A DNA stretch of 64,000 bases from positions 28,051,143-28,115,142 of the forward strand of contig OX243816.1 of the NCBI GenBank assembly GCA_945859605.1. The letters run 5' to 3'. The translations under genes were made by a program, and so were the position numbers. Each line of letters begins with the position of its first letter. The stretch's first letter is position 1. The notes beneath the pieces are model-generated. The model had not been told where the DNA came from and ran no database searches. It saw only the letters and a program-made list of their open reading frames with translations. This DNA is from Lumbricus rubellus. Its lineage: Eukaryota > Annelida > Clitellata > Crassiclitellata > Lumbricidae. This document shows positions 1 through 10,009 of the stretch, one piece after another.

Positions 1-2
1 TA

Positions 3-200
3 GATAGTGCGGCGTATATTCACGACCTGGCATACAATCGACACACTGATACGGCTTCTAGGAATGTCGCTGATAGAGCAATGATAAACCAGCTGAATAA
101 TATACCTAATCCAAGCGTGCGGGAACGAATAGAGAGGGCGATAGTCAAACCTATTTTGTCCGCTAAAACGAGTCTCGGGCTAGGTTTAAAAAAAGCCTAG
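3..200 (+). pseudogene. Phospholipase A2-like ORF, C-terminal part
   Basis: The frame from base 3 encodes about 65 residues ending at TAG (198-200). It begins DSAAYIHDLAYN, which contains the HDxxY catalytic signature (HDLAY) of the PLA2-like domain known from parvovirus capsid proteins and from some Polinton/adintovirus-like elements. The calcium-binding N-terminal half lies off the window. The role would be membrane breaching by a virion, inferred from family only. The end of this ORF overlaps the open frame of the next one, which suggests an internal deletion has brought the two together. Confidence 0.6.
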
Positions 201-1129
201 AATTACAGCAGGACCTGAAATGGACTAATCAATTAGCGAATGAATTACACAAACCAGTAGTGAAAAATTTTAGGACGAGGCGGGTCCGTGTTGGCGGGAT
301 TGACCAGATTTGGGCGGCTGATCTAATCGACATGCAGGCTTTCGCTAGAGATAATGATGGCGTGAAATTTCTATTGACCGTCATAGATGTGTTTTCCAAG
401 TATGGGTGGATCGTTCCATTACATGACAAGAGTGGGAAGTCTACAGCTGATGGGTTCGTGAAGATACTCGGGGGTGGCCGACATCCAGTCAAAGTTTGGT
501 GCGACAAAGGGAAAGAATTTTATAACAAAAACGTAAAGAATTTAGTCGAGCTGTATTCTACCGAGAACGAGAGCAAAAGTTGTATCGCAGAAAGATGGGT
601 GCGTACGATGAAAGATAAAATGTTCAAGTACTTTACTGCTAATTCAACTAGAAGATATATCGATGTATTAGATGAGATGGTTAGTAATTATAATGACACG
701 AGACATTCTTCGATCAAAATGACCCCCGCGAAGGCTAGTATGAAAGTGAACGAAAAGACTGTATTTATGAATTTATACGGCGATGAGATTTCAGGGCCTA
801 TTACACCAAAGTTTTCAGTCGGCGATCGAGTCAGAATAACTAGGAAGAAGAGCATTTTTGACAAAGGATATATACCTAGATGGACAGAGGAGGTTTTTGT
901 AGTATCCCAGGTTCAATATACAGATCCGCCAACTTACAAGATCACTGATTCTAATTCTGAGGAAATACAGGGGTCATTCTATGAGCAGGAGCTACAGAAA
1001 ACAACTCAAGAAATATTTAGAATCGAAAAAGTGATTAGGAAACGCGGGAAGAAATCACTCGTGAAGTGGTTAGGCTACCCAGACTCGTTCAACTCGTGGA
1101 TCAATAACGAAGACTTGGTAACATTGTGA
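167..1129 (+). CDS. Polinton integrase with C-terminal chromodomain, N-terminally truncated
   Basis: The frame is open from 167 to the TGA at 1127-1129 with no upstream ATG; the first plausible initiator is a GTG at 260, and the first ATG (at 332) already lies inside the catalytic core. Numbering from 260, the rve core shows D21 (AADLIDM), D82 (WCDKGKEF) and E111 (CIAERWVRT). A chromodomain follows at about 251-289 (FRIEKVIRKRG to KWLGYPDSFNSWINNEDL). The D82-E111 spacing is 28 residues rather than the usual 35, so the core appears to have lost several residues, and the zinc-binding N-terminus is missing. The product is probably inactive. The chromodomain would direct integration to chromatin in an intact element. 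Confidence 0.85.
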   Translation, partial: NESRARFKKSLELQQDLKWTNQLANELHKPVVKNFRTRRVRVGGIDQIWAADLIDMQAFARDNDGVKFLLTVIDVFSKYGWIVPLHDKSGKSTADGFVKILGGGRHPVKVWCDKGKEFYNKNVKNLVELYSTENESKSCIAERWVRTMKDKMFKYFTANSTRRYIDVLDEMVSNYNDTRHSSIKMTPAKASMKVNEKTVFMNLYGDEISGPITPKFSVGDRVRITRKKSIFDKGYIPRWTEEVFVVSQVQYTDPPTYKITDSNSEEIQGSFYEQELQKTTQEIFRIEKVIRKRGKKSLVKWLGYPDSFNSWINNEDLVTL

Positions 1130-1197
1130 GACGATTATAAACCAACGGTGTAAAATCGTTTGCGATATTGTAATCCCGTATCTACGTCGTAGTTCAC

Positions 1198-1512
1198 TCA
1201 TGCTCTTACATCACACAGGCATGAGTTGCCATTGCATTGACAATTAACGACGATGATCTCGTTGTCGATCAAACTAACATCACACGGGGGTGAGTTGCCA
1301 TTGCGCCGACGACGAACGACGGTAATCGTGCCCGGCCCTTGTTGACGATCCGGCCGTGGATTCTTGCATGGGCATTCATCGTCGTAGCATTCGCGGATGT
1401 GGGCGTCAATTTTAGCAATGAACGCCGCTTTCCACCGTCTTGTAAAATATCCATCCCGGCCGCTCGGCTCGGCGATTTTTCGTAATTCTGTAACTTTTTT
1501 CGAGTAGTCCAT
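1198..1512 (-). CDS. Small cysteine-rich ORF in Polinton end
   Basis: An ATG-started 104-residue frame convergent with the integrase and just inside the T-rich terminal region. The N-terminal half is charged (TELRKIAEPSGRDGYFTRRW). The C-terminal half has clustered cysteines (CYDDECPC, SPPCDV, NCQCNGNSCLCDV), which could bind metal or form disulfides. I recognise no family. Polintons often carry small ORFs near their ends, so a transposon gene is more likely than a host gene. Confidence 0.45.
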   Translation of the reverse strand: MDYSKKVTELRKIAEPSGRDGYFTRRWKAAFIAKIDAHIRECYDDECPCKNPRPDRQQGPGTITVVRRRRNGNSPPCDVSLIDNEIIVVNCQCNGNSCLCDVRA

Positions 1513-1519
1513 TTTGTAT

Positions 1520-1760
1520 ACGCCGGAGAAAATATTTTTTACTTTTTTACTTTTTTTTTACTTTTTTACTTTTTTTTTTTACTTTTTTACGACAGACGCC
1601 GAATTTGAAAAAGTAAGGCTATATTGGTCAAACTGCGCGGGCACTCAATTTTTTTTAGGCTGGTACTGGTCAAATTGTCCGAAGGTCAAGGCTATACTGG
1701 TCAAATTGTTCGAGCTCAAGGCTATACTGGTCAAATTGTCCGAGCTTGCTACTTTGACCT
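1520..1760. repeat. Tandem repeats at Polinton terminus
   Basis: A T-rich stretch of repeated tttactttttt (1538-1590) is followed by four imperfect units of about 30 bp starting near 1614, 1659, 1688 and 1718, with core GGCTATACTGGTCAAATTGT. This is the expected place for the terminal inverted repeat. The opposite terminus is outside the window, so inversion cannot be checked. Confidence 0.6.
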
Positions 1761-2549
1761 CTACTAATGTCATTCAAATCGTCGCCTTCCTCCGTAATAA
1801 AAAAAATTACGGAAGCGGATCGAATAAGAAGGATTTCGGGGTTTCCTATAGTTAGTACATTGTATTCGCTGATCGGCTGAGAACCAATGGAGTTCAGACT
1901 ACCTGATGGGGTAAAAGTGTAAAACTGGAGTAATTGTAAGGTAGAATAACTGAGATTTTAAAAAGTATATTAAAGACGGAATGATTTTTTACTGATAAGC
2001 AATCCCAACAGAGAAAAAATATCTTAAAAGCACATCTTGCCGGTTGATTTCAGGTGGTGCCCATGCATAGGCGGGCCTCGCATGAACAATTTCTGGTGGT
2101 GCTGAGCACTCACGGGCCTCGCAGAGTCGGCGCCCATGAGCGCTGTAGTCGGGAGCGCCTCTGTACTTAGTGAGCTTGAAAGTGCGCTATAACAAGTGTG
2201 CATACAAACAAAACAATCAAACAACCACAAATAACAATAATAATAATAATAAGACTCAGAACAGAATCGTAATCGTAATCTCCAAATTTCTAAAGCGCCA
2301 CTCGGAAGCCAAGCGCGGGGCACCAAGTCTGGTGTCGTCTCGACCGGGAATTGGAGGGTGGAGGATCAGATGAGGCAGGGTAAGAGTTCTTGAAAAGGAC
2401 TGTCTTAAGTTTCCAATAAAATAAAATTTTCATATGAATACCATCAGTTGAAGATACAAATAGATATTAGTCATTTCTACCGAAAGGTGATGCAGCAACA
2501 GAACCATGTCTATTTTATAAAAAAAAAACTTCAGTTAGAGTAGAGTAAC
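1761..2549. other. Non-coding stretch with a dispersed-repeat fragment
   Basis: No gene seen. Bases 2265-2400 on the minus strand match a dispersed repeat also found at 17695-17815 and 46690-46940 (shared core ggtgcccc, then ggcgctttagaaat, then an ATTACGATTACG-type end). The remainder is AT-rich intron-like DNA. Confidence 0.5.
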
Positions 2550-2791
2550 CTCCTCGTTGTTTGAAACGGCATGATCCTTAATGATGTCAACAGCCTTTTC
2601 GGTGAAAATGTGCGTTGAGTAGAGACCAGTGTAGTTCCTAGCAGGCGAAAGACCGTCCCTGAAGTCAAGGCCACACATTGTCGTGTCTCGAGTGTGATGT
2701 AGTTTGGCATTATCCTGGTTTCCATCAATGCTGGTATCGAATGCGTAACAACGATTGTGAGTGTAGTAGTTTCCAATTCCATGGAAAAAAC
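2550..2791 (-). CDS. ARSB-like: Left sulfatase exon 3
   Basis: 242 nt, preceded by acceptor ..atgcag and followed by donor gttact. Two bases complete a Gly codon, then 80 codons. Contains FHGIGNYYTHNRC, the ARSB-type segment after the FDSxFG motif, and GLDFRDGLSPARNYTGLYST. It ends SNNEE at a phase-0 junction. No frame damage. Confidence 0.85.
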
Positions 2792-2864
2792 CTGCATGAA
2801 CAAGGATTAGGAAGCAGCTTTTGCATCAAATATATATATATATATTTATATATATATAATATGT

Positions 2865-3460
2865 AAACGTACGGTTGTGAGGTGTGGACTCTAAGGAAGG
2901 AAGCAGAAAGACTCACACAGGTTTTCGAAAACAAATGCATTAGGAACTACTCCGTATTTCATGGACAGAAATGTTGACTAGGCCTAACAAGCGAGTGTAC
3001 AAATTAGCAGGGACAAAAAACGAGTTATTAGGTCATGTCAAAACTTGGAAATTACATCACTTTGGCCACATCATGCGGCAGCAGGATAGTATTGAGAGTA
3101 GTGTTATGACGGGACTGGTGGAGGGTGTTCGAAGCCGCGATAGACCTAGAACAAGAGTACTGTTCAGGGCTTAACGACACTGTTTCATATCGAAGATGAT
3201 TAGTGTCGGAGGCAGAGAACAACCTCACACTCCACGTTTATATTGCGACCGAGCCACCCGCAGTAAAGATCCGACCGGGAAATGAACCCGGGCCGCCGGC
3301 GCGGCGAGCGGGCTACAACCCACTCGACCACGCAGGATCTTCAGACCTAGAACAGGCTGGCTCGATAACATCATGTTGCGGACCAGACTATCGGGACCGG
3401 TTTATTGAGGACCCTAAAGGACAGATCAAGCTGGAATGTGTTGGTCCATTCATGCGACGA
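2865..3460 (+). mobile_element. RTE-like LINE 3' ORF remnant
   Basis: Decayed RT C-terminal region readable in pieces: CEVWTLRKEAERL..FENKC near 2880-2940, then WKLHHFGHIMRQQDSIESSVM (3043 onward) and GVRSRDRPRT. Excising the SINE at 3154-3342 makes the frame continue as RPRT-GWLDNIM. The FGHxMR and RGRPR-x-RW-x-D motifs are typical of RTE-type LINE C-termini. Confidence 0.65.
3154..3342 (-). mobile_element. tRNA-derived SINE (copy 1) with 12-bp TSD
   Basis: The minus strand starts with a tRNA-like head: an acceptor-like GATCC/GGATC pair, A-box-like TGGTCGAGTGG, and B-box-like GGGTTCATTTCC. It is flanked by AGACCTAGAACA at 3142-3153 and 3343-3354, a perfect target-site duplication. A second copy is at 10227-10411. 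It interrupts an RTE-like LINE remnant. Confidence 0.85.
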
Positions 3461-3637
3461 CGGCGAAGTGACATGACATGACAAATATAGCCTACGTTCA
3501 TCGTTCAATGAGAAAACCAAGTGACACACCGCACATAGGTTACGTAGCCTATATGAATAGAGTATGTCGCAAAATACGGTACGACAGCAGTTTCCTTTAT
3601 TGTCTAATCTTTCACAAGAATAAATAGGCCTAAAAAC

Positions 3638-3927
3638 CATAGGCGCCCGCACATAGGGGCAAGGAGGGGCACTTGCCCCTGGAAAATCGATTTCCTATTT
3701 TTAATTGCTATTTTGGGGGTTTTAAAAAATTTCTTCGCACTAAAGTGCTAATATTACAAAATTATACACAACGTGAAACTGAGAAATGACATTATAGATT
3801 ATAGATACCTCTGTGAAAAAATAACCGTGTTCTTAATTTTCTGCTTTGCATTTTCAAGCTCTTGCTAAAAAAAATTGACCACAACCTTGTTTTGCCCCTC
3901 CCGCAAAAATTTCTGCGGGCGCCCATG
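3638..3927. mobile_element. MITE, GGCGCCCGC-TIR family (copy 1)
   Basis: 290 bp with ends CATAGGCGCCCGCA and, inverted, CATGGGCGCCCGCA. Flanks CCTAAAAAC/CCTAAAAC look like a 9-10 bp target duplication. Internal sequence (ggggcacttgcccc, atttcttcgca) recurs at 45667-46411 and 50200-50445. No coding capacity. Confidence 0.75.
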
Positions 3928-4131
3928 CCTAAAACCACTAATTATTGCTCAGCTATAAGCTTACCAGTTGTGTAATTATAAGGAGGTAATTTTGTAGGCC
4001 TATTTATCGTATTCATTTTGTAAAGATAACAAGATTACGTAAATTTTGTGGCCCATGCCTCAAAATGTATTCTACAACAGTCTGTGCTAAAAAAGCATGT
4101 TTGAACACATAGAAAAACACTTCAGTCTTAC

Positions 4132-4318
4132 CAAAGAATGAATCAAAACCTCGATACAGTGGAGTCGCCTGCTCCTCATAATATCCAAGATGCCACTTTC
4201 CAACCATGTGTGTTGAATAACTCTGTTCCTTCAGTTTGTTGGCAATTGTTGGGAATTCAGGAGGTAGTGAGTTTGGCTGACAAGGCCTGATGACACCATG
4301 TTGAAGTCCAGTGTGAAT
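4132..4318 (-). CDS. ARSB-like: Left sulfatase exon 2
   Basis: 187 nt between acceptor ..aatccag and donor gtaaga. Encodes [16 protein letters not shown], then [12 protein letters not shown] with the catalytic Lys and His, then YRGFDSFFG at the splice junction. Open and unshifted. Confidence 0.9.
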
Positions 4319-4702
4319 CTGGATTATAAGCATATTAATTGCAAAGCTCATTAAATGGTACAGTGAGAAATAGAGCACAGATGCAAGTCTCCTCTTAGAT
4401 CATTTCTATACAGAGTAAAAAACTTCATTAATGTGTGCCTCATATTAAATTTACTGAACTGTAACAAATGCATAGCCCATACTCGTAATCTCCAACATAA
4501 GAATATAACAGCAACAACAATTTTACCTTAGATTTTACCTGCTATGCAAAATTAATATCCAGTGTCAATACTGATACCTGAAAGACTGCCAGTAGGCCTA
4601 CAGATATTCATGCTCCACGTAAAAAAAACTGTTTGCATGCTGCTTCGATGCTTCGACAACTGGCATGATTGCCCACTATTACACTGTTTGGCATACAACC
4701 TA

Positions 4703-5970
4703 AATGCTCACCTTGTCACCTTGTGCCGTCGATTCTTTGAATCCTAGCGACCTTCTCCACGTATTACGATCTTCCGTCGCATCTCTTAGTTCTTCCAAGT
4801 TCATCTTTGTTCTCTCGTGTATTTCCTCCATCCACCTCCTTGGGCGTCCTCTTCTCCTTTTTTCCTCTCCGCAGGCCAGCATCATCTCCTTTTCCAAGCC
4901 GTTTGCTCGCATCACATGTCCAAAGTACGGCATCTTCTGCCTTGCCGCACTCTGTCCCAATGACATATTCCCTCTTGACTGTCCGATCTCTTGTAATATG
5001 GATTCATTTGTTCTTTTCTCGATCCATGAAGTTCTCAACACCTTCCTCCATATCCACATTTCACAAGCATTGATTTTCTTTTCTAAGGCCTTTGCTTTTG
5101 TCCATGTTTCACATCCATTCAGCACCACTGGGAATATCATTCCCTTTACAATTCTTGTCTTCGTCATCAGGCTCACGTGTTTATCCTTCCATATTTTCTC
5201 CAGTCCCTTCGCTGCCGTCTTTCCCAATGCTATCCTTCGTCGTATCTCTCTGTCACATCCACCATCGTTTTCTATCATGGCTCCCAAGAAGCAGAAACTT
5301 GTTACCACCTCCATCTCCTCCCCGTCCACTTCAAAGCTCGTCCATTTATCTGTGGTCATGATGTTGGTCTTCTTTAAGTTGAAAAACAGTCCTGCTTTCT
5401 CTCTTTCTGCTTTTAATTTACTGATGATAGCTTTTAAATCCTCTCTTTTCTCCACCAGTAGTGTTGTATCGTCCGCATATCTTAGGTTATTCAGCGTCCT
5501 ACCCGCTATCCTCACTCCCGCGTTTGTCTCCTCTAGGCCTGCTTTTTTCATTATCATCTCAGCGTATAGATTAAACAGGTATGGCGATAGTATGCATCCT
5601 TGACGTACTCCTTTCTTTATTTGGAAACTTGTAATTTCGCCGTGTTCTGTCCTGACCACAGCCACCTGGTTCCCATATAAGTTCTTGAGGAGCTTTATGA
5701 GGTGTATTGGTATCCCCATAACCCATTTCACGCAAAGTCTTCCACATCAGAGCATGATCGATGCAATCGAAGGCCTTGCTGTAATCTATGAAGCATAGGT
5801 GTACCTCCTGTCCAAATTCTCTTTGCCTTTCCATTATCCACCTGAGGTTCGCTATGTGGTCTCTTGTTCCTCTCCGTCTCCTGAAACCTGCCTGATGCAC
5901 TGGCAGTTCCCTCTCAATCGTACTCTCCATTCTTTTATGTATAATCTTAATGCTAGAGGTACTCAATACT
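4703..5970 (-). mobile_element. RTE-like LINE, reverse transcriptase region with frameshift
   Basis: Two overlapping minus frames make one RT. The first (5966-5571) has HQAGFRRRRGTRDHI and CFIDYSKAFDCIDH. The second (5731-4700) has KKGVRQGCILSPYLFNLY, LRYADDTTLLVE (catalytic YADD), KKTNIMTT, NGCETWT, and FGHVMRANGLEKEMM with RRGRPRRWMEEI. The frame changes near 5710. Endonuclease and 5' parts are missing. The motif set fits the RTE clade. A short 3' tail of the same element (caccttgtcaacttgtgccg) is at 35278-35325. It lies in intron 1 of the left sulfatase. Confidence 0.85.
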
Positions 5971-6390
5971 CATATGTCATCTTGAATCTTGATTATTGCT
6001 GCATACTTTACCTGACATTGGCATATCTTTGCAGGAACGCTACTCAGCTCCAACAGCCACTAAAATACTCAGCAGATATTTGTAATGTGACTTCTGATTT
6101 GCCATAGTACCCAATAATTTCCAATGGGCTTGTCAACCATTTTTTATGGCCCATAATCGTAATCTCCAAACTTCTAATGTCAAATGTAGGACACCAGCCT
6201 ATTCATGAGTAGCATGACAAATGACAAGGTCCCTAGGTCCCTAGGAAGTCCAATTGCACTGGTTGTCATTTAACAGTTTCATGTAAGATGAACTTTGACT
6301 GACAATTATGCAGATATTAATTAGGGATAATCTAAGCAGTCAAATCTGAGGTACAAACAACGCATTAACATAACAAGGGTTTCAAGCGTG

Positions 6391-7948
6391 GACGGACAAA
6401 ATGTCCCGGACAAAATGTCCCGGACAAAATGTCCCTGGACAAAAAGTCCCTGGACAAAATGTCCCGGACAAAATGTCCCTGGACAAAAAGTCCCCGGACA
6501 AAATGTCCCCGGACAAAATGTCCCCGGACAAAATGTCCCCGGATAAAATGTCCCCGGAAAAAAGTCCCAGGATAAAATACCCATAGCACACGGCCCAACA
6601 GAAGAGTCTCATCTGCAGCACTCAGTACTAGAATACGGAGGATGACTAGATGATCCATGGTGGAGAGCCCATCAACAGTGTGACAGTTCACGACTGCCGA
6701 TCCAACGACACATGACGCCCCCGGATAGACATTTATTTAGCCACCCAGTCAATGACATCAATTCTAGAATAATAGTCTTTCTTCTCATATAGACCACAGG
6801 AGTGCAGACCCATTAGACACCCAGGAGCTTACGTGGGGTTTGGTTCTGCTGCCATAAACCGATACGTGGAGCTGGATCCACCAACAAGTCTCTGGCGTCA
6901 TTGCCGCTGCTCAACACCCGACCACCCTTGGCGCTTGTCACACTTTTCTCTTATCCCCAGAAAGAGTAGACTTGTTGTCACGCTCTGCCCACTAGATCAC
7001 CACGAAAGAGTCAGAGTCGGACTACAACGCAGAGTTCACTAGTGTTTTCTCTCCTACAGAAGCGATTGACCCTGGACTTTTCTAGACAGGGTCTGCGATT
7101 ATGTACGGCGAACAACCGTTGTTCACTGAACTTGAAGGTACCGGTAGACAGGGCCGTGACTCAGGTGGCTTCAGACGGAGAAGTGGGCTGGCGTCCATTC
7201 CGATCCCTGAACAGTGAACAAGTAGCGGGCCGTGTAAGCCACACTATCACCCAGGATTACCGTGTTTACAGCCATGGGAGTCCTGACACTTTGCAAAGAT
7301 TTACCAAGCTTCTTTTCAGTTGCCTACAACAGTACTGTTTGCTTGGTTGTACTAAAGTGGTTAATTTTGTAGGTTTAATAATCACAATTATTGTAATATA
7401 GGCCTACTTTAATTGGCATTATTTTATTTTCTTTTATTATGTATTCCCCATTTTTTGGTAATTTCCAATCATGCCATTTGCCTATTTTGCTTGATCGGAA
7501 TTAAGCCTACATTAGATTAGAACATTTAGAAAAGCATGAGGCCTAAATAGAAGGTTTATTATAGATCTAAGAATACTGACAATAAATGTTTGCGCAAATA
7601 ACTGCTGCCAAAATACAGAGGGACTCGTGAAAGAACGTGCGATTTTATGTTCTTTAAAGAGACTATTTGTCCCGGGACTTTTTGTTTGGGCAGTGCTAAA
7701 AGTGTGAAAAAAATAAGTGCCTGGACGCCCCTTACCTTTCCAAAAAAGTGCCAGGACGCCCCATACATTTTCAGGTGTGCTGGCCAAATAAGTGGCAGGA
7801 CGGCATAGATATTTGAAAATAAGTGCCAGGACGCCGTCCATGACCGTCCCGCCACACTTTAAGCCCTGTGTTTGGGGACATTTTATCCGGGGAATTTTTG
7901 TCCTGGGACATTTTGTCCGAGACATTTTGTCCGGGGACATTTTGTCCT
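6391..7948. mobile_element. Phrase-repeat element, GGACAAAATGTCCC type
   Basis: The left end (6391-6570) is about ten imperfect copies of GGACAAAATGTCCC (variants aaaaagtccc and ggataaaatgtcc). The right end (7872-7948) has the phrase inverted (GGGACATTTTGTCC), with a stray copy near 7667. The interior has no recognisable transposase; short frames at 6833-7042 and 7042-7401 match nothing I know. A hAT-type MITE (7691-7868) is nested inside. Exact ends and target duplication were not resolved. Confidence 0.6.
7691..7868. mobile_element. hAT-type MITE with 8-bp TSD TGTTTGGG
   Basis: 178 bp. Ends CAGTGCTAAAAGTGTG and, inverted, CAGGGCTTAAAGTGTG. TGTTTGGG flanks both sides (7683-7690, 7869-7876). 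Inside, a phrase like AAGTGCCAGGACGCC is repeated four times. Confidence 0.85.
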
Positions 7949-10009
7949 AGCACCGTCGTTTTTTATATTTTCCCATCTTTTTTTATCATTTAAAAAAAAA
8001 TTCTTTATCTTTATTTATTCATTTACTTTCTGTTATTATTTTCCTTAATTTTATTTATTTTGGATATTTCTTATGTTTTCCGCCAACTCTCAAGGATTCC
8101 GCTAACTCAAGTCATTGTTTCATTGTTTAACATAATCATTTAAGAGATAGCCTGCGTGTAGTAGGTTCCTAATCAAGGTTTTCAAGGTTAACATGCGGTT
8201 TTAGATGTAGCATAGTGAAATTATTTTCCGTTTCTGTTTTTTCAATCTTTTTGTCGTTTGTATTTTTTTTTAAAAACCCGACGTTTTCCCCGTTTTTTAT
8301 TCCGTTTTCATCGTTTTTTTACATCTATGATTTATACCTTTGTTTCATGCAAGTTGCCTTGTTTGGTGCTACTTCAGAGAAAGTTTCCCAGTGATAATCA
8401 TTTAGGTTTAAATTATGTCACTATAGCTCTTCATTCACTAAAATTTTGTTAGTAGCCTACATTTAGCTTTTCCATACTTCTTCCCAAATTCTTGTAACCA
8501 ATGTTATTTCTTTAAACTAAAGCTGTAACAGAAATAGGATATTACCAGGTACTGGAAAGCATTTGTCAGTTAGCCTTATGTGAAACTGAAAAATATTGAA
8601 TAACTGGTGCAGAGGTGCTGTAAATGCAACTGGAAAAAAGTAAAACCCATATAACTAAATAATCATGAAGCGTTAACTTTATAGTGGAACATGAGAGTTT
8701 TGATAACTTCAAGGGTTTTGTGCCCCCTGCCAGCAAGATATAGAAACTGTTGAGAGGCAACTAAAATTTAGTTACAGGGTTGCGTTCCTCTGAGGATTGT
8801 CAATAATATTATTGAAATTAATTGAATTGTTTTCTCATAGCCTACAAACATTCAACCAGTGCTGCATATTTACTATAACCTATAGGTGCATTCGGTGCAG
8901 TGCACCAAATGCCCCGAGCCTTGAGTCTTGAGACAAGCCTTGTTGCCACTTACTAAAATGTTGGATGCAAAATAATATTAATCTCAGTCTCACTTGAAAT
9001 TGATGGAAGATTAGCAGGTATAAGAAAGATGGCTCTTAAAGAAAATCAAGGTCACTCAGGCTTATATTGATGAGATTAATTGACTTCAGGTTGTAGTCAG
9101 TATAGAGTACCGGTGCACTATAATTGACTTCAGGCAGTAGGCCTAGTTCAGTGTACGAATTCACTTTATATCTCATAGGTTAATCCTTACCGATAGGCAA
9201 ACTGGGTGACAGTGTGTGTCATTAAGAGTGCAAATTCATTTAACATCACGTAACCATTAAAGATGTGCCTAGTTATATTTGTGGAGTCAAAATCCATAAA
9301 TTGTTTTCTTTCAGTCTTTGTAAATTGGCCAAGCACTTTGTCCCTTAGTATGCCCGATGTAGGCCACCTTGTTTAAGCAGATATCCGTAGTTGACTTTGC
9401 AATTGTGTGGCACTGTGGCATACATACTGCATAGACTAGTTGCCCTCAGATGACTTTTTATGAGACAATAAGTTTAGAATAGCCTATGCTATCTGTTATG
9501 CTGCTAGTCAGCGACAATGCTAAACAACTTCTTGAAGTTTTTTTATGACTATTGCTCATAAACAGCCGGTAAACAATGGCTTGAGACATGCCTCAATAAG
9601 CTCAATTGCTGTTTCTGCTGGGGGAGCACACGACTTTCTCTCAGACCCCTAGTCGCTATAATAGGCTTCGTGCCTTCACCACCCGCAGCTTGGTGCCCTC
9701 GGCACTTACAACATGAGCACTCCCAGGAATTTTCTGGATGTGCCCTTGTAGGCCAGAACTGTTACAGATACAGTGTGCAGTTATGCAGTACGAACACGCT
9801 AAGCTATAATTTTATATGCAGTTCCAAAATTCACAAGAACGCAAATCACAGAAGATATAGATTTATTTGCAGCCATGCCAGGCACACTTTCTATGTACCG
9901 TACTTTAGATAATACCATTAAGGGATGAAGGAATGGCTAAACCCAGGAAAAAATCCAGTTTGTGGGATTTATATGCATGGAAGCGTAGAATCATAATCAT
10001 CATCTCAGT
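7949..10009. other. Left sulfatase intron 1, homologous to middle and right intron 1
   Basis: No gene. 8230-8480 resembles 34040-34210, and 8880-9250 resembles 35050-35250, 37030-37350 and 63600-63900. The single site gcattcggtgcagtgcacc (near 8890) corresponds to the unit amplified at 62859-63612. 9610-9760 holds a dispersed repeat (cgtgccttc, ccctcggcacttac) shared with 39430-39560 and 58500-58640. Confidence 0.6.

Larger units (their letters stand above)
1..1760 (+). mobile_element. Polinton/Maverick right-end fragment
   Basis: A decayed end of a Polinton (Maverick) DNA transposon that continues off the left edge. It contains, in order, the tail of a phospholipase A2-like ORF, a retroviral-type integrase with a chromodomain, a small opposite-strand Cys-rich ORF, and T-rich plus tandem-repeat DNA where the terminal repeat should lie. 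Integrase plus chromodomain next to a PLA2-like ORF fits Polintons and related adintovirus-like elements. It lies on the 3' side of exon 3 of the left sulfatase, so it sits either in that gene's next intron or beyond it. The exact outer boundary was not found; about 1760 is where the recognisable tandem repeats stop. Confidence 0.7.

Noticed and set aside
4704..5603. 299-codon plus-strand ORF
   Set aside because: Antisense shadow of the RTE-like reverse transcriptase.
6321..6691. Repetitive ORFs with GTFCPGTFCPG or DILSGDILSG motifs
   Set aside because: Translation of the GGACAAAATGTCCC tandem repeat.
7042..7401. 119-codon ORF inside the GGACAAAATGTCCC element as a transposase
   Set aside because: No DDE or zinc-finger motif; composition ordinary; likely chance.
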